Source: Candidatus Dadabacteria bacterium UBA2774
GTDB lineage: Bacteria > Desulfobacterota_D > UBA1144 > Nemesobacterales > UBA2774
Assembly: GCA_002352485.1 (NCBI GenBank)
Contig: DEIM01000218.1
Coordinates: forward strand, 1-33,377
Direction of reading: 5' to 3'
DNA length: 33,377 nucleotides
Part shown: positions 27,101 through 33,377 of the stretch, piece after piece
How positions within the stretch are numbered: the stretch's first letter is position 1
Layout: each line of letters begins with the position of its first letter
Notes under the pieces: model-generated
Database searches by the model: none
What the model was told of the DNA's origin: nothing
Seen by the model: only the letters and a program-made list of their open reading frames with translations
Program-made: the position numbers and the translations under genes

Positions 27101-27582
27101 CCGTTGCAGGTGTTGTGCGCTCACTTAACGTGCGGCACACAAAGAGCGGGTCCGGCATATTCGGCAATCTAGTGCTTGAGGACCTTAAAGGGTCTGTAGA
27201 GGTAGTTATTTTCAACGATCTCTTGAGAAAGACTCTGCCTATACTCGAAGAGAAGGTGGACCCCGTAATCATTAAGGGAATGACCGAGCCCGGAGAAGAC
27301 AGGGTTAAACTAAGAGCAACAGATATAAAATCTCTAAGTGATTTGAGGAACGGGACTACGGTGCATATAAATTTCCCAAAGGAAAGCACAACGAAAGAAA
27401 CCTTCCTCAAAGCAAAGGAGATTATAAGTAGTTATCCTGGGGAGTCTCAAATCCATATTCACCTGACTACCGAGGGCGGTGTAGCTGTAGTTGAGGTGGA
27501 AGATTTACGGGTATGCATCGACGATGCGTTCATTTCTGATGTTGAAGGGCTGCTCGGGAAAAACGCACTAAGGTTCAATTGA
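24142..27582 (+). CDS. dnaE: DNA polymerase III alpha subunit DnaE
   Basis: DnaE is the replicative polymerase subunit. The PHP domain comes first (FVHLHLHSQYSLLDGA), then the palm with GRGSAAGS and PDIDIDF, the KFDFLGLKTLT segment, the FNKSHSTAYALITYQTAYLKTHYP region, a helix-hairpin-helix region, and the OB domain (VAGVVRSLNVRHTKSG). With the ATG at 24142 (1146 residues) the catalytic aspartates fall at D401, D403 and D556, nearly the E. coli numbering (401, 403, 555), which supports this start. However, a TTG at 24124 or 24121 has a better Shine-Dalgarno (GAGGG, 24112-24116). DnaE1 type, no proofreading domain. Confidence 0.96.
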   Translation: MSKGFVHLHLHSQYSLLDGAIKFEELFPQAKEFGMQAVALTDHGNLFGAYDFYKKAKEAGVKPIIGCEMYITPKINPDNPAEGKTHHLTVLSMDKNGYQNLSRLVTKAYFDGFYRRPRIDHELLDKHNEGLIILSGCLNSELSKAIFDKDMKAALGVAARYREIFGDRYYLEVQATGLPEQKRVNKKVKEVGDKLGIPIVATNDCHFLRREDTRPHDALLCIQTGSSLQDENRFKFQGDQYYLKSEGEMLGDLEGFEDAIHRTGEVANRCSFDFEVDGYKFPEYEVEDGTSHDEHMAKLAAQKLGEKLIEDLIPDEKHGEYKERLDTEIEIIQKMGFSGYFLVVADFINYAKSKGIPVGPGRGSAAGSLVAYVLGITDVDPIPYDLIFERFLNPERVSMPDIDIDFCGEGRDEVIRYVTEKYGADKVAQIGTFGTMSAKAVVKDVGRVLGIPYADVDRVSKLIPSFRGKVFSIEKAIDSVKELKKLVDESEALSEMIELAKRLENMVRHSSTHAAGIVIANEPLADHIPLYRGSKDEIVTQYDMNSIEELGFVKFDFLGLKTLTLIDKAIKQIKENHADNGGANFDIRKIPLDDPKVYRLLSSGFTRGIFQIESTGMKEVLQGLNPTAFEDIIALLALYRPGPLDSGMVDDFIKRKHGNAEVEYPLPELQEILKDTYGLFVYQEQIMQTASAVADYSLGEADLLRRAMGKKKPAEMKAQRKRFLDGAKEKGIKDKKAKEIFDAMEKFAEYSFNKSHSTAYALITYQTAYLKTHYPAEFMAALMSVDSSNTDKVISSISECKDMNIQVLAPDVNESMDEFTASEGNIRFGLAAIKNVGEGTVDAIIKAREECTRFDTIFSFCDLVEARKLNRRTFESLIKSGAFDSLGVHRACLMESVETLLSYTSLKQKSSVEGQHSLFSMNDSISLPTLSDSTPWEEKELLSNEMEVLGFYVTSHPMAKYEQELSNSVKNTDTEALAEIKTKREVSVAGVVRSLNVRHTKSGSGIFGNLVLEDLKGSVEVVIFNDLLRKTLPILEEKVDPVIIKGMTEPGEDRVKLRATDIKSLSDLRNGTTVHINFPKESTTKETFLKAKEIISSYPGESQIHIHLTTEGGVAVVEVEDLRVCIDDAFISDVEGLLGKNALRFN

Positions 27583-27583
27583 T

Positions 27584-27865
27584 TTACTGAGAGTTTTCTA
27601 TTTCTTCTTTTAACTTATCCGCATCACTTGTAATGACAAAGACTTCCTGGACGGATGTACCGCTCCTGGCTATTAGCTTTGCGCCGCTGATGGTCGAATA
27701 TTTGTAACGCACGACCAGGTTTTCTCCTTTGGTTTTCCCTACCTTTATTTCTCCCGGTATTATTCCCTCCACGGAATCAAGCGATGATACGTTGTCCTCA
27801 AGGAACCTTTTTAAGCCCTTGATGATTCCGTGCTCGCGTTTTATCTTATTCTTTCTATGTTTCAT
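27584..27865 (-). CDS. DUF2103-like small conserved protein
   Basis: A 93-residue protein of unknown function. The start MKHRKNKIKREHGIIKGLKR, the middle IIPGEIKV, and the segment GAKLIARSGTSVQEVFVIT resemble DUF2103 proteins as I recall them. It is basic at the N-terminus with no membrane segment. I chose the ATG at 27865; an in-frame ATG at 27892 adds nine residues but has no Shine-Dalgarno and sits directly behind a possible -10 (TATAGT). It ends 1 nt from the dnaE stop on the other strand. The family call is moderate; a search with the DUF2103 profile would decide. Confidence 0.55.
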   Translation of the reverse strand: MKHRKNKIKREHGIIKGLKRFLEDNVSSLDSVEGIIPGEIKVGKTKGENLVVRYKYSTISGAKLIARSGTSVQEVFVITSDADKLKEEIENSQ

Positions 27866-27965
27866 CGGCGGTAGTACTCTCAGGCACTTCATAACTATAC
27901 AATGTTTCTGTACCGGTTTCTAAGTCGCCCATGGTACTGATGTTAAATTTCATGCCGGAGTTTTG

Positions 27966-29423
27966 ATGAATTTGCGAAAATTACACGAGCTCAGTTTTGA
28001 CAACACTTACAAAAGGCTTCCCGAAGATTTTTACGATCCGGTAAGTCCAGCCGGTTTTCAAAACCCGCATTTGGTGGCTTTTAACCTCGATGCCATGGAG
28101 CTTTTAGACCTCGATCCCAATGAAGCGCTTACCCCGGAGTTTGTAGAGTACTTCTCGGGTAGAAAGCCACTCCCGGGCTCAGAGCCCCTCGCGATGTATT
28201 ACACCGGGCATCAGTTCGGTGTCTACAACCCGGACATTGGCGACGGAAGGGCAATACTACTGGGAGAAGTCAGGAACAGAAAAGGGGAGAAGTGGGACCT
28301 ACACCTGAAAGGCTCCGGACGTACCCGGTATTCACGCGTATTTGACGGAAGGGCGGTGCTCCGCTCTACGATCAGAGAGTACTTGTGCTCAGAAGCTATG
28401 TATGCGCTCGGTATTCCGACAACGAGAGCGCTTTGTATTATTGGCAGCGATGAAAAGGTGGAGCGTGAGAGTACAGAGAGGGGGGCTATGATGCTCAGGA
28501 TGTCGCCCTCACACGTGCGCTTCGGCTCGTTTGAAGCGTTTCACTACACTGGCCGTGAAGATTCACTCAAAATACTGGCCGATTACACAATCTCGGAGTA
28601 TTTTCCCGAAATCAAAGAAGGGGAAAAAAAATACAGGGATTTTCTATATGAAGTGGTCGATAGAACAGCTGTACTTGCTGCGCTCTGGCAAGCCTTGGGC
28701 TTCACCCACGGAGTGATGAATACGGACAATATGTCTGTGCTTGGGCTTACGATCGATTACGGCCCGTTCGGGTTTATGGAGGAGTACGACCCTGGATATA
28801 CGCCCAATCACTCAGACCATTTCGGTAGATACTCTTTTGAGAACCAGTCGGGTATAGCGTTTTGGAATTTGGGTAAATTCGCGAATTCTCTCGTTTCTAT
28901 AGTGCCCAGTGAAGAAGCTATGCAAGCGGTTGGTGAGTTCAAAAACACTTATTCCCAGTACTACTTTGAAAGGATGAGGGAAAAGCTCGGGCTCAAAACC
29001 TCTCAAAAAAATGACGGGGAGCTCATAAAGAGGCTTCTTCAAATTATGCAAGATGAAAAAGCTGACTATACGAACACATTCAGAGCGCTTAGTGATCTTT
29101 CTACAGGTGATGAGAATATTAATATATTCAAATCAGAGGCTTTCAGGGAATGGGCGCATTTATACAGGACACGCTTAAAAGATGAACATAGTGCTGACAA
29201 TGAACGGAAAATATATATGGAAACCGTCAACCCAAAATTCGTCCTAAGAAACTCCCTTGCGGAAAAGGCTATCAGAAAGGCTGTCGATGAGCATGACTAT
29301 TCGGAAATAGAGCGTCTTCATAATATCCTCAGGAACCCGTATTCAGAGCAGCCAGAGTATGATGAGTACTCAAAATTCTCACCTGAAGGTACAAAGAACC
29401 TCGTGATCAGCTGTTCGTCTTAG
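27966..29423 (+). CDS. selO: SelO/YdiU pseudokinase-fold protein AMPylase
   Basis: SelO has a kinase fold with ATP bound in reverse orientation and transfers AMP to Ser, Thr or Tyr of target proteins, in E. coli mainly under oxidative stress. The 485-residue protein has GHQFGVYNPDIGDGRAILLGE, K115 in LHLKGSGRT, YSR.FDGRAVLRSTIREYL, H248-G-V-M-N-T-D-N255, and the metal-binding D264-Y-G. It ends in ISCSS, keeping the conserved C-terminal Cys (C483) that is selenocysteine in eukaryotic forms. GGAG lies 5 nt before the ATG at 27966. It diverges from the DUF2103-like gene and converges on the helicase gene. Confidence 0.94.
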   Translation: MNLRKLHELSFDNTYKRLPEDFYDPVSPAGFQNPHLVAFNLDAMELLDLDPNEALTPEFVEYFSGRKPLPGSEPLAMYYTGHQFGVYNPDIGDGRAILLGEVRNRKGEKWDLHLKGSGRTRYSRVFDGRAVLRSTIREYLCSEAMYALGIPTTRALCIIGSDEKVERESTERGAMMLRMSPSHVRFGSFEAFHYTGREDSLKILADYTISEYFPEIKEGEKKYRDFLYEVVDRTAVLAALWQALGFTHGVMNTDNMSVLGLTIDYGPFGFMEEYDPGYTPNHSDHFGRYSFENQSGIAFWNLGKFANSLVSIVPSEEAMQAVGEFKNTYSQYYFERMREKLGLKTSQKNDGELIKRLLQIMQDEKADYTNTFRALSDLSTGDENINIFKSEAFREWAHLYRTRLKDEHSADNERKIYMETVNPKFVLRNSLAEKAIRKAVDEHDYSEIERLHNILRNPYSEQPEYDEYSKFSPEGTKNLVISCSS

Positions 29424-29458
29424 GGATTGACCAAGGTGTTTCTTAATGGGTGGAATAT

Positions 29459-31645
29459 CTACTTCTTTTCCAGATAGCTCGCGATGATTTTTTTTGTCCC
29501 GTACCGGGCGAAGTGCACAGTGACCTTCGCACTGTCCCCGCTTCCCTCTACATTTCTAATCGTCCCCAGGCCGAATTTCTTATGCTCTATCTGCTGGCCT
29601 GCTTTGTAGCTCTTTCCGTTACTGCTGCTTTGTTGTACGGGAGCCTTGCTTGGGAGATTGGATTTTTTAGCTCTACTGCCCGAGGCCCTATTGAAATCGC
29701 CTTGATGGACCTGAGCTGTAATAAATTCCTCTGGTATTTCGAGTAGGAATCTCGAAGGGGTAGGATTTTCCTCTTTTCCGAAAACAAGCCTTCTGGAGGA
29801 ACTCGTAAGATATATCTTTTCCTTTGCCCTTGTGAGTCCCACGTAGAGGAGTCTGCGTTCCTCCTCAATCTCTCCTTCTCTTATAGAGTTAAAATGAGGA
29901 AGCAAATTTTCCTCAATGCCAATTATAAATGTCACTGGGAATTCGAGCCCCTTTGCGGAATGAAGCGTCATGAGAGCAACCTGATCTGTCTTATCATTAT
30001 AGGTATCGAGGTCGCTTGCGAGTGAAACCCGGTCGAGAAATTCATTGAGCTCAGTAGTTCCACTTTCATCACGCTCCGGATTGTCCTCTTTACTCCCTTC
30101 TTTTTCAAATTCCGCCGCAATGTTGAAAAGCTCTCCCACGTTTTCGCGCCTTTCGGGCTCTTTCTCAAGTATGTCGAGATAACCTGTTTTTTGAAGTACC
30201 CTGTCTATGAGCTCACCTATTCCATTATTCTCTGAAAATGAAATGAGCCCTGTTATCAACTTATAGAATCTCTCTAGTTTTACAGCAGTACCTTTAGGGA
30301 TAGTATTGTCCCTTGCTGACAAGCCCAAAGCGTCAAATAGCAAAACACCGTTTTTTGCTGCTATTTTTTCAAGCCTCTCAATTGTTCCTTTTCCTATACC
30401 TCTTGCGGGTACGTTGATTATGCGTCTCAGGCTCATTTCGTCCTGAGAGTTGGCAATTACTCTCAAATAAGCCAATACGTCCTTGACCTCAGCCCGCTGA
30501 TAAAACCCGATCCCACCAACTATTCTGTAAGGTATGGAGCGGTAAAGCAGCTCCTCTTCTATCTGGCGGGACTGGGTGTTGGTTCTGTAAAATATGGCTA
30601 TGCTTTTGTAAGTGAATTCTTCTTTTGCAGCCTCGAGCTGTATCTGTGCGCCTACGTACTTTGCTTCGTCTTTCTCGTTCCGGGCAAGGTAATAAGATAT
30701 CGGATCGCCTTGTACATTTTCAGACCATAGATCTTTTTCGTGCCTGTGTTTGTTATTAGAGATAAGCTTATTTGAAGCTTCAAGAATAGTTTTTGTCGAG
30801 CGGTAATTTCTCTCGAGCTTTATGATTCTGGTGTCGGGAAAATCCTTCTCGAAGTCGAGTATATTGGTGATATCGGCACCTCTCCACCCGTAAATCGATT
30901 GATTGTCGTCACCTACTACGAATAGATTCTTGTGCTTTTTTGAAAGGAGCTCTACAATTTTATACTGAACGGGGTTTGTGTCCTGGTACTCGTCTACGAG
31001 TATGTACTGAAAGAGCGTCTGGTATCTCTTTAGGACATCGGGTTTTTCATTGAAGAGCCTTACTGTGATGTGAAGGAGATCGCTGAAATCGAGTGCATTG
31101 GCTTTTCGGAGCTCTTTCTCGTAAAGATCGTAAACTTTTGATACGGTCTCTTCATATGCGTCAGCCTTAAAGTCTTCTGGCCCGAGCCCTTTATTCTTTG
31201 CTCCGTCTATCTTGGAGCGTATTGATCTGGGTGTAAGTGTACGGTCGCTAATATCAAGCTCGGCCATGCACTGTTTAATAAGTTTTATCTGGTCTCCATC
31301 GTCGTATATCGTAAAGTCTCTTCCGAAGCCTTCTAAATTTGTAATTTCTCTCTTAAGTATCCTGAGGCAAACCGAGTGGAAAGTTCCGATCCACAGGGAC
31401 CGCGTGAGGTTTCCAATGAGCCCGTTTATGCGCCCCTTCATCTCGTTTGCTGCTTTATTGGTAAACGTGACAGCGAGGATGTTCCTCGGCGCAATATTTT
31501 CAGTGCCGACCAGGTGCGCTATGCGCTCTGTGATTATTTTAGTTTTCCCCGAACCAGCGCCGGCGAGGACGAGCATCGGTCCTTTGCCGTGACTTACGGC
31601 CTCTTTTTGTGCGGAATTTAGATTGTCGGTAGGTGTAGTGTTCAT
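29459..31645 (-). CDS. pcrA: UvrD/PcrA-type superfamily 1 DNA helicase
   Basis: An ATP-dependent 3'-5' helicase acting in nucleotide excision and mismatch repair and in clearing DNA-bound obstacles. SF1A motifs appear in order: Q motif LNSAQKEAV, Walker A GAGSGKT (residues 29-35), TFTNKAANEM, FHSVCLRIL, VDEYQDTNPVQ, VVGDDNQSIYGWRGAD, LERNYRST, and LMTLHSAKGLEFP with LLYVGLTRAKE. The C-terminus has a Tudor-like end (GQQIEHKKFGLGTI) that is typical of PcrA/UvrD and binds RNA polymerase in studied members. At 728 residues it is full length. It is monocistronic as far as the window shows. Confidence 0.94.
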   Translation of the reverse strand: MNTTPTDNLNSAQKEAVSHGKGPMLVLAGAGSGKTKIITERIAHLVGTENIAPRNILAVTFTNKAANEMKGRINGLIGNLTRSLWIGTFHSVCLRILKREITNLEGFGRDFTIYDDGDQIKLIKQCMAELDISDRTLTPRSIRSKIDGAKNKGLGPEDFKADAYEETVSKVYDLYEKELRKANALDFSDLLHITVRLFNEKPDVLKRYQTLFQYILVDEYQDTNPVQYKIVELLSKKHKNLFVVGDDNQSIYGWRGADITNILDFEKDFPDTRIIKLERNYRSTKTILEASNKLISNNKHRHEKDLWSENVQGDPISYYLARNEKDEAKYVGAQIQLEAAKEEFTYKSIAIFYRTNTQSRQIEEELLYRSIPYRIVGGIGFYQRAEVKDVLAYLRVIANSQDEMSLRRIINVPARGIGKGTIERLEKIAAKNGVLLFDALGLSARDNTIPKGTAVKLERFYKLITGLISFSENNGIGELIDRVLQKTGYLDILEKEPERRENVGELFNIAAEFEKEGSKEDNPERDESGTTELNEFLDRVSLASDLDTYNDKTDQVALMTLHSAKGLEFPVTFIIGIEENLLPHFNSIREGEIEEERRLLYVGLTRAKEKIYLTSSSRRLVFGKEENPTPSRFLLEIPEEFITAQVHQGDFNRASGSRAKKSNLPSKAPVQQSSSNGKSYKAGQQIEHKKFGLGTIRNVEGSGDSAKVTVHFARYGTKKIIASYLEKK

Positions 31646-31820
31646 TTTTTTACTTTCGTGAATGTGTGATATTTAGTAGTGAGCCAACTGAATGTTCTTC
31701 TCTGTATAGAAATATATTAATCAGCATTGACAAGATACCCTAAAAAGTACCTGGCTAATTTAGAATAGAAACCTGATTTATGATTTATATAACAATAGGA
31801 TATAGTACTGAAGAGTTATC
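31646..31820. other. Intergenic region between helicase and GT10 gene
   Basis: A 175-bp AT-rich divergent gap. It must hold promoters for both genes. A TTGACA (TTGTCA on the other strand) lies near 31727, but I find no well-spaced -10 on the plus strand; on the minus strand a CTATAC lies about 18 bp further on. No gene, repeat or attachment site is visible. Confidence 0.35.
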
Positions 31821-32708
31821 ATGGATGAGCCTAAAGTAGTACTTTTTTACAATAAAATGTGGCAGGATCCGCTAACCTACCCGGAGGAAGGTTTGCCCAA
31901 TGGTTATGTTATAACAACTGACCTGAGTATGATGGACCGAGCGGTTGCAGTGGTTTTTCATATACCCACTCTTTCTTCCAATTTTCTTCCAGATAGAAAA
32001 CCACTTAAAAACAAAGGGCAGTTATGGGTTGCATGGTCTAAGGAATGTGAAGCTCATTATCCTCAATTCTCCGACCCCTTGTTTATGGACCATTTTGATC
32101 TTACTATGTCACATCATCCCAAATCGGATGTTTTTACTCCATATGTGCCTCAAAACTTCAGAGAATTAATTCAGCGTCCGGTATCTGAGAAAAAGCCGGA
32201 AAACCTAGTTAATGCTTTTATATCAAGTCATATAAATAAAAGCGGGAGAGTTCAGTTACTAATGCAATTGATGGGGCAACTTAATGTTCACTCTTACGGC
32301 CGAATACTCAATACCCATTCTCTTCAGAGCGATAAGGGGTTACATACCAAAATAGATACTATCTCTACCTATAAGTTCACTCTTGCTTTTGAGAATGCCA
32401 TAGCACGGGACTATGTTACTGAAAAATTCTATGAACCTTTAATAGCCGGCTCTGTTCCCGTATATCTGGGCGCTCCTAATATAGATGATTACTCTCCTGG
32501 GGAGAAGTGCTTTATCGATGCGTCGAATTGGGACAATCCTCAGGATCTGGGCAATTTTCTGCTCGAATTGTCGGATAATGATGATATGTACAACAATTAC
32601 TTTGAGTGGAGAGAAAGACCATTGAAAAAGGAATTTGCTGATCTGCTGAATCTGAAAAATGAACATGAGTTCGTAAGACTATGTAAGAAAATTGATGAAA
32701 TGATATAA
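31821..32708 (+). CDS. Glycosyltransferase family 10 (alpha-1,3/4-fucosyltransferase-like)
   Basis: A 295-residue glycosyltransferase. The GT10 acceptor/donor motif is clear at residues 184-221: YKFTLAFENA, DYVTEKFYEPLIAGSVPVYLGAPNI. In known members this binds GDP-fucose and transfers fucose to GlcNAc or related sugars of surface glycans. There is no signal peptide or membrane anchor, so it is probably cytoplasmic. GAAGAG lies 6 nt before the ATG. The gene stands alone, with no GDP-fucose synthesis or other polysaccharide genes nearby, and is visibly richer in A and T than its neighbours, which hints at transfer. The donor sugar is an inference from the family. Confidence 0.88.
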   Translation: MDEPKVVLFYNKMWQDPLTYPEEGLPNGYVITTDLSMMDRAVAVVFHIPTLSSNFLPDRKPLKNKGQLWVAWSKECEAHYPQFSDPLFMDHFDLTMSHHPKSDVFTPYVPQNFRELIQRPVSEKKPENLVNAFISSHINKSGRVQLLMQLMGQLNVHSYGRILNTHSLQSDKGLHTKIDTISTYKFTLAFENAIARDYVTEKFYEPLIAGSVPVYLGAPNIDDYSPGEKCFIDASNWDNPQDLGNFLLELSDNDDMYNNYFEWRERPLKKEFADLLNLKNEHEFVRLCKKIDEMI

Positions 32709-32772
32709 AGTAGGGCAATGATTTATATGTTGCCGATATAAAGATGGGTGATGAGTCTCAGAGCAGATAAAT

Positions 32773-32846
32773 TGGCTGGGCCGGGAGGGCTCGAACCTCC
32801 ACTACTGGCGTCAAAGGCCAGGGTCCTACCATTAGACGACGGCCCA
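32773..32846 (-). tRNA. tRNA-Gln (anticodon UUG)
   Basis: On the minus strand a full cloverleaf folds: acceptor TGGGCCG paired with CGGCCCA, anticodon stem CTGGC/GCCAG with loop CTTTGAC (anticodon TTG), T-stem GGAGG/CCTCC with TTCGAGC, discriminator G and an encoded CCA (32773-32775). It reads CAA and CAG codons. It faces the GT10 gene and diverges from tRNA-Val. Confidence 0.95.
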
Positions 32847-32873
32847 ATCTAAGTTTCTTGCAAAGACTGCTTT

Positions 32874-32902
32874 AGATTACCAAGGTTTTATATCCATAGC
32901 AA
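32874..32902 (-). promoter_or_regulatory. Candidate tRNA-Gln promoter
   Basis: On the minus strand TTGCTA, a 17-bp spacer and TAATCT preceded by TGG (extended -10 form) lie 27 nt before the mature tRNA 5' end. Only 4 of 6 and about 3 of 6 positions match consensus, so this is weak. The 137-bp gap to tRNA-Val must serve both genes. Confidence 0.3.
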
Positions 32903-32983
32903 TAAAATCGCTTTTAGACCCGTAGAATTATTATCTTGACAGGGTACAATTTATATAAGACACTTAAACGTTTTAATAAATAA

Positions 32984-33058
32984 GAGCGCGTAGCTCAGGG
33001 GGAGAGCGCTTGCTTGACACGCAAGAGGTCGCTGGTTCAAATCCAGTCGTGCTCACCA
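32984..33058 (+). tRNA. tRNA-Val (anticodon GAC)
   Basis: Acceptor GAGCGCG pairs with CGTGCTC (one G-T), D-arm GCTC/GAGC, anticodon stem CTTGC/GCAAG with loop TTGACAC (anticodon GAC), T-arm GCTGG/CCAGT with TTCAAAT, discriminator A and encoded CCA. It reads GUC and GUU. A TTGACA lies at 32936-32941 upstream, but the only clear -10-like TATAAG is 12 bp away, too close. The thrS start codon is 16 nt after the CCA, so one transcript probably carries both. Confidence 0.95.
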
Positions 33059-33074
33059 CTTAAACAATACTAAC

Positions 33075-33377
33075 ATGGAAGAAATCCAGATAAATCTCCC
33101 TGGCGGGGAAGAGACTACCTTTCCTAAAGGTACCGCCGTCGGGGAAATAATAGAATCGCTAGGGAAGACAGGCGGCACCGTTGGCGCTAAGGTGAACGGT
33201 GAGCTTGTAGATTTTTGGTACGAGGTAAATGAGAACTCAACCGTAGAGCCTGTCAAAGCGGGTACGGAAGAAGGGCTCGGACTTATAAGACACACTGCCG
33301 CGCACGTGATGGCAGAAGCGGTGCAGGAAATATTCCCTGAGGCCAAAGTTACCATAGGTCCTGTAATTGAAAACGGA
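33075..33377 (+). CDS. thrS: Threonyl-tRNA synthetase, N-terminal part (cut by window end)
   Basis: The first 101 codons of ThrRS, which charges tRNA-Thr. The TGS domain comes first (about residues 1-62: INLPGGEETTFPKGTAVGEI, AKVNGELVDFW). The start of the editing domain follows with the H-T-A-A-H motif (RHTAAHVMAEAVQEIFPEA) and IGPVIENG at the edge. The ATG at 33075 has no recognisable Shine-Dalgarno and begins only 16 nt after tRNA-Val. The frame is open to the last base. Confidence 0.95.
   Translation, partial: MEEIQINLPGGEETTFPKGTAVGEIIESLGKTGGTVGAKVNGELVDFWYEVNENSTVEPVKAGTEEGLGLIRHTAAHVMAEAVQEIFPEAKVTIGPVIENG

Noticed and set aside
32714..32734. Hairpin GGCAA/TTGCC after the GT10 gene
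   Set aside because: Only 5 bp with an 11-nt loop and no T-run; too weak to call a terminator.
32936..32959. TTGACA and TATAAG as a tRNA-Val promoter
   Set aside because: The spacing is only 12 bp, too short for a normal sigma-70 promoter; recorded only as a note.
1..33377. CRISPR arrays, insertion sequences, prophage genes, rRNA genes
   Set aside because: No regularly spaced repeats, transposase or integrase motifs, phage proteins or rRNA segments were seen on either strand.

Overview
This is a chromosomal window from a bacterium with a diderm-type division and cell-wall gene set. Three things point that way: a full mra/dcw (division and cell wall) cluster, a MurE carrying the DNPR motif of the meso-diaminopimelate-adding type, and MurJ/FtsQ/FtsL/FtsA. 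Base composition is moderate, GTG and TTG starts are common, and both tRNAs encode their CCA end. The Cys-bounded 'DGIDNDGDG' repeats in the cellulase and the DUF4911 protein next to murJ fit a deltaproteobacterial (Desulfobacterota) or Dadabacteria-like lineage. That placement is an inference from gene content only; no rRNA gene is present to settle it.

Layout. (1) 1-1260: the 3' part of a secreted GH5 cellulase, with a tail of two copies of linker + Cys/Asp motif + CBM2, closed by a strong intrinsic terminator. (2) 1354-3168, minus strand: murJ and a small DUF4911 gene. (3) 3184-3588: an AT-rich control region, read here as two tandem promoters, each carrying MraZ-type boxes. (4) 3589-20191, plus strand: an unbroken dcw cluster mraZ-rsmH-ftsL-ftsI-murE-murF-mraY-murD-ftsW-murG-murC-murB-ftsQ-ftsA-ftsZ, with many junctions overlapping by 1-8 nt and no ddl. 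(5) 20253-23866, minus strand: ftsY-ribD-nadD-rsfS. (6) 24142-27582: dnaE, convergent with a small DUF2103-like gene. (7) selO on the plus strand, convergent with a UvrD/PcrA-type helicase on the minus strand. (8) A solitary AT-rich GT10 fucosyltransferase-like gene, then tRNA-Gln(UUG) on the minus strand, tRNA-Val(GAC) on the plus strand and the first 101 codons of thrS, which run off the window.

How it fits together. The dcw genes make the UDP-MurNAc-pentapeptide (MurB/C/D/E/F), build lipid I and II (MraY, MurG), polymerise and crosslink septal wall (FtsW, FtsI) and assemble the divisome (FtsL/Q/A/Z). MurJ, which flips lipid II, lies just across the control region in the opposite orientation. 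MraZ probably represses its own cluster through the repeated AGTGG boxes. The rest is mostly housekeeping: protein targeting, riboflavin and NAD synthesis, ribosome silencing, replication, repair and aminoacylation.

I did not find a clearly new defence, mobile or biosynthetic system. The most unusual structures are the duplicated MraZ operator/promoter region, a perfect 21-bp tandem duplication across the mraZ stop codon, the duplicated CBM2 tail of the cellulase, and the isolated GT10 gene.
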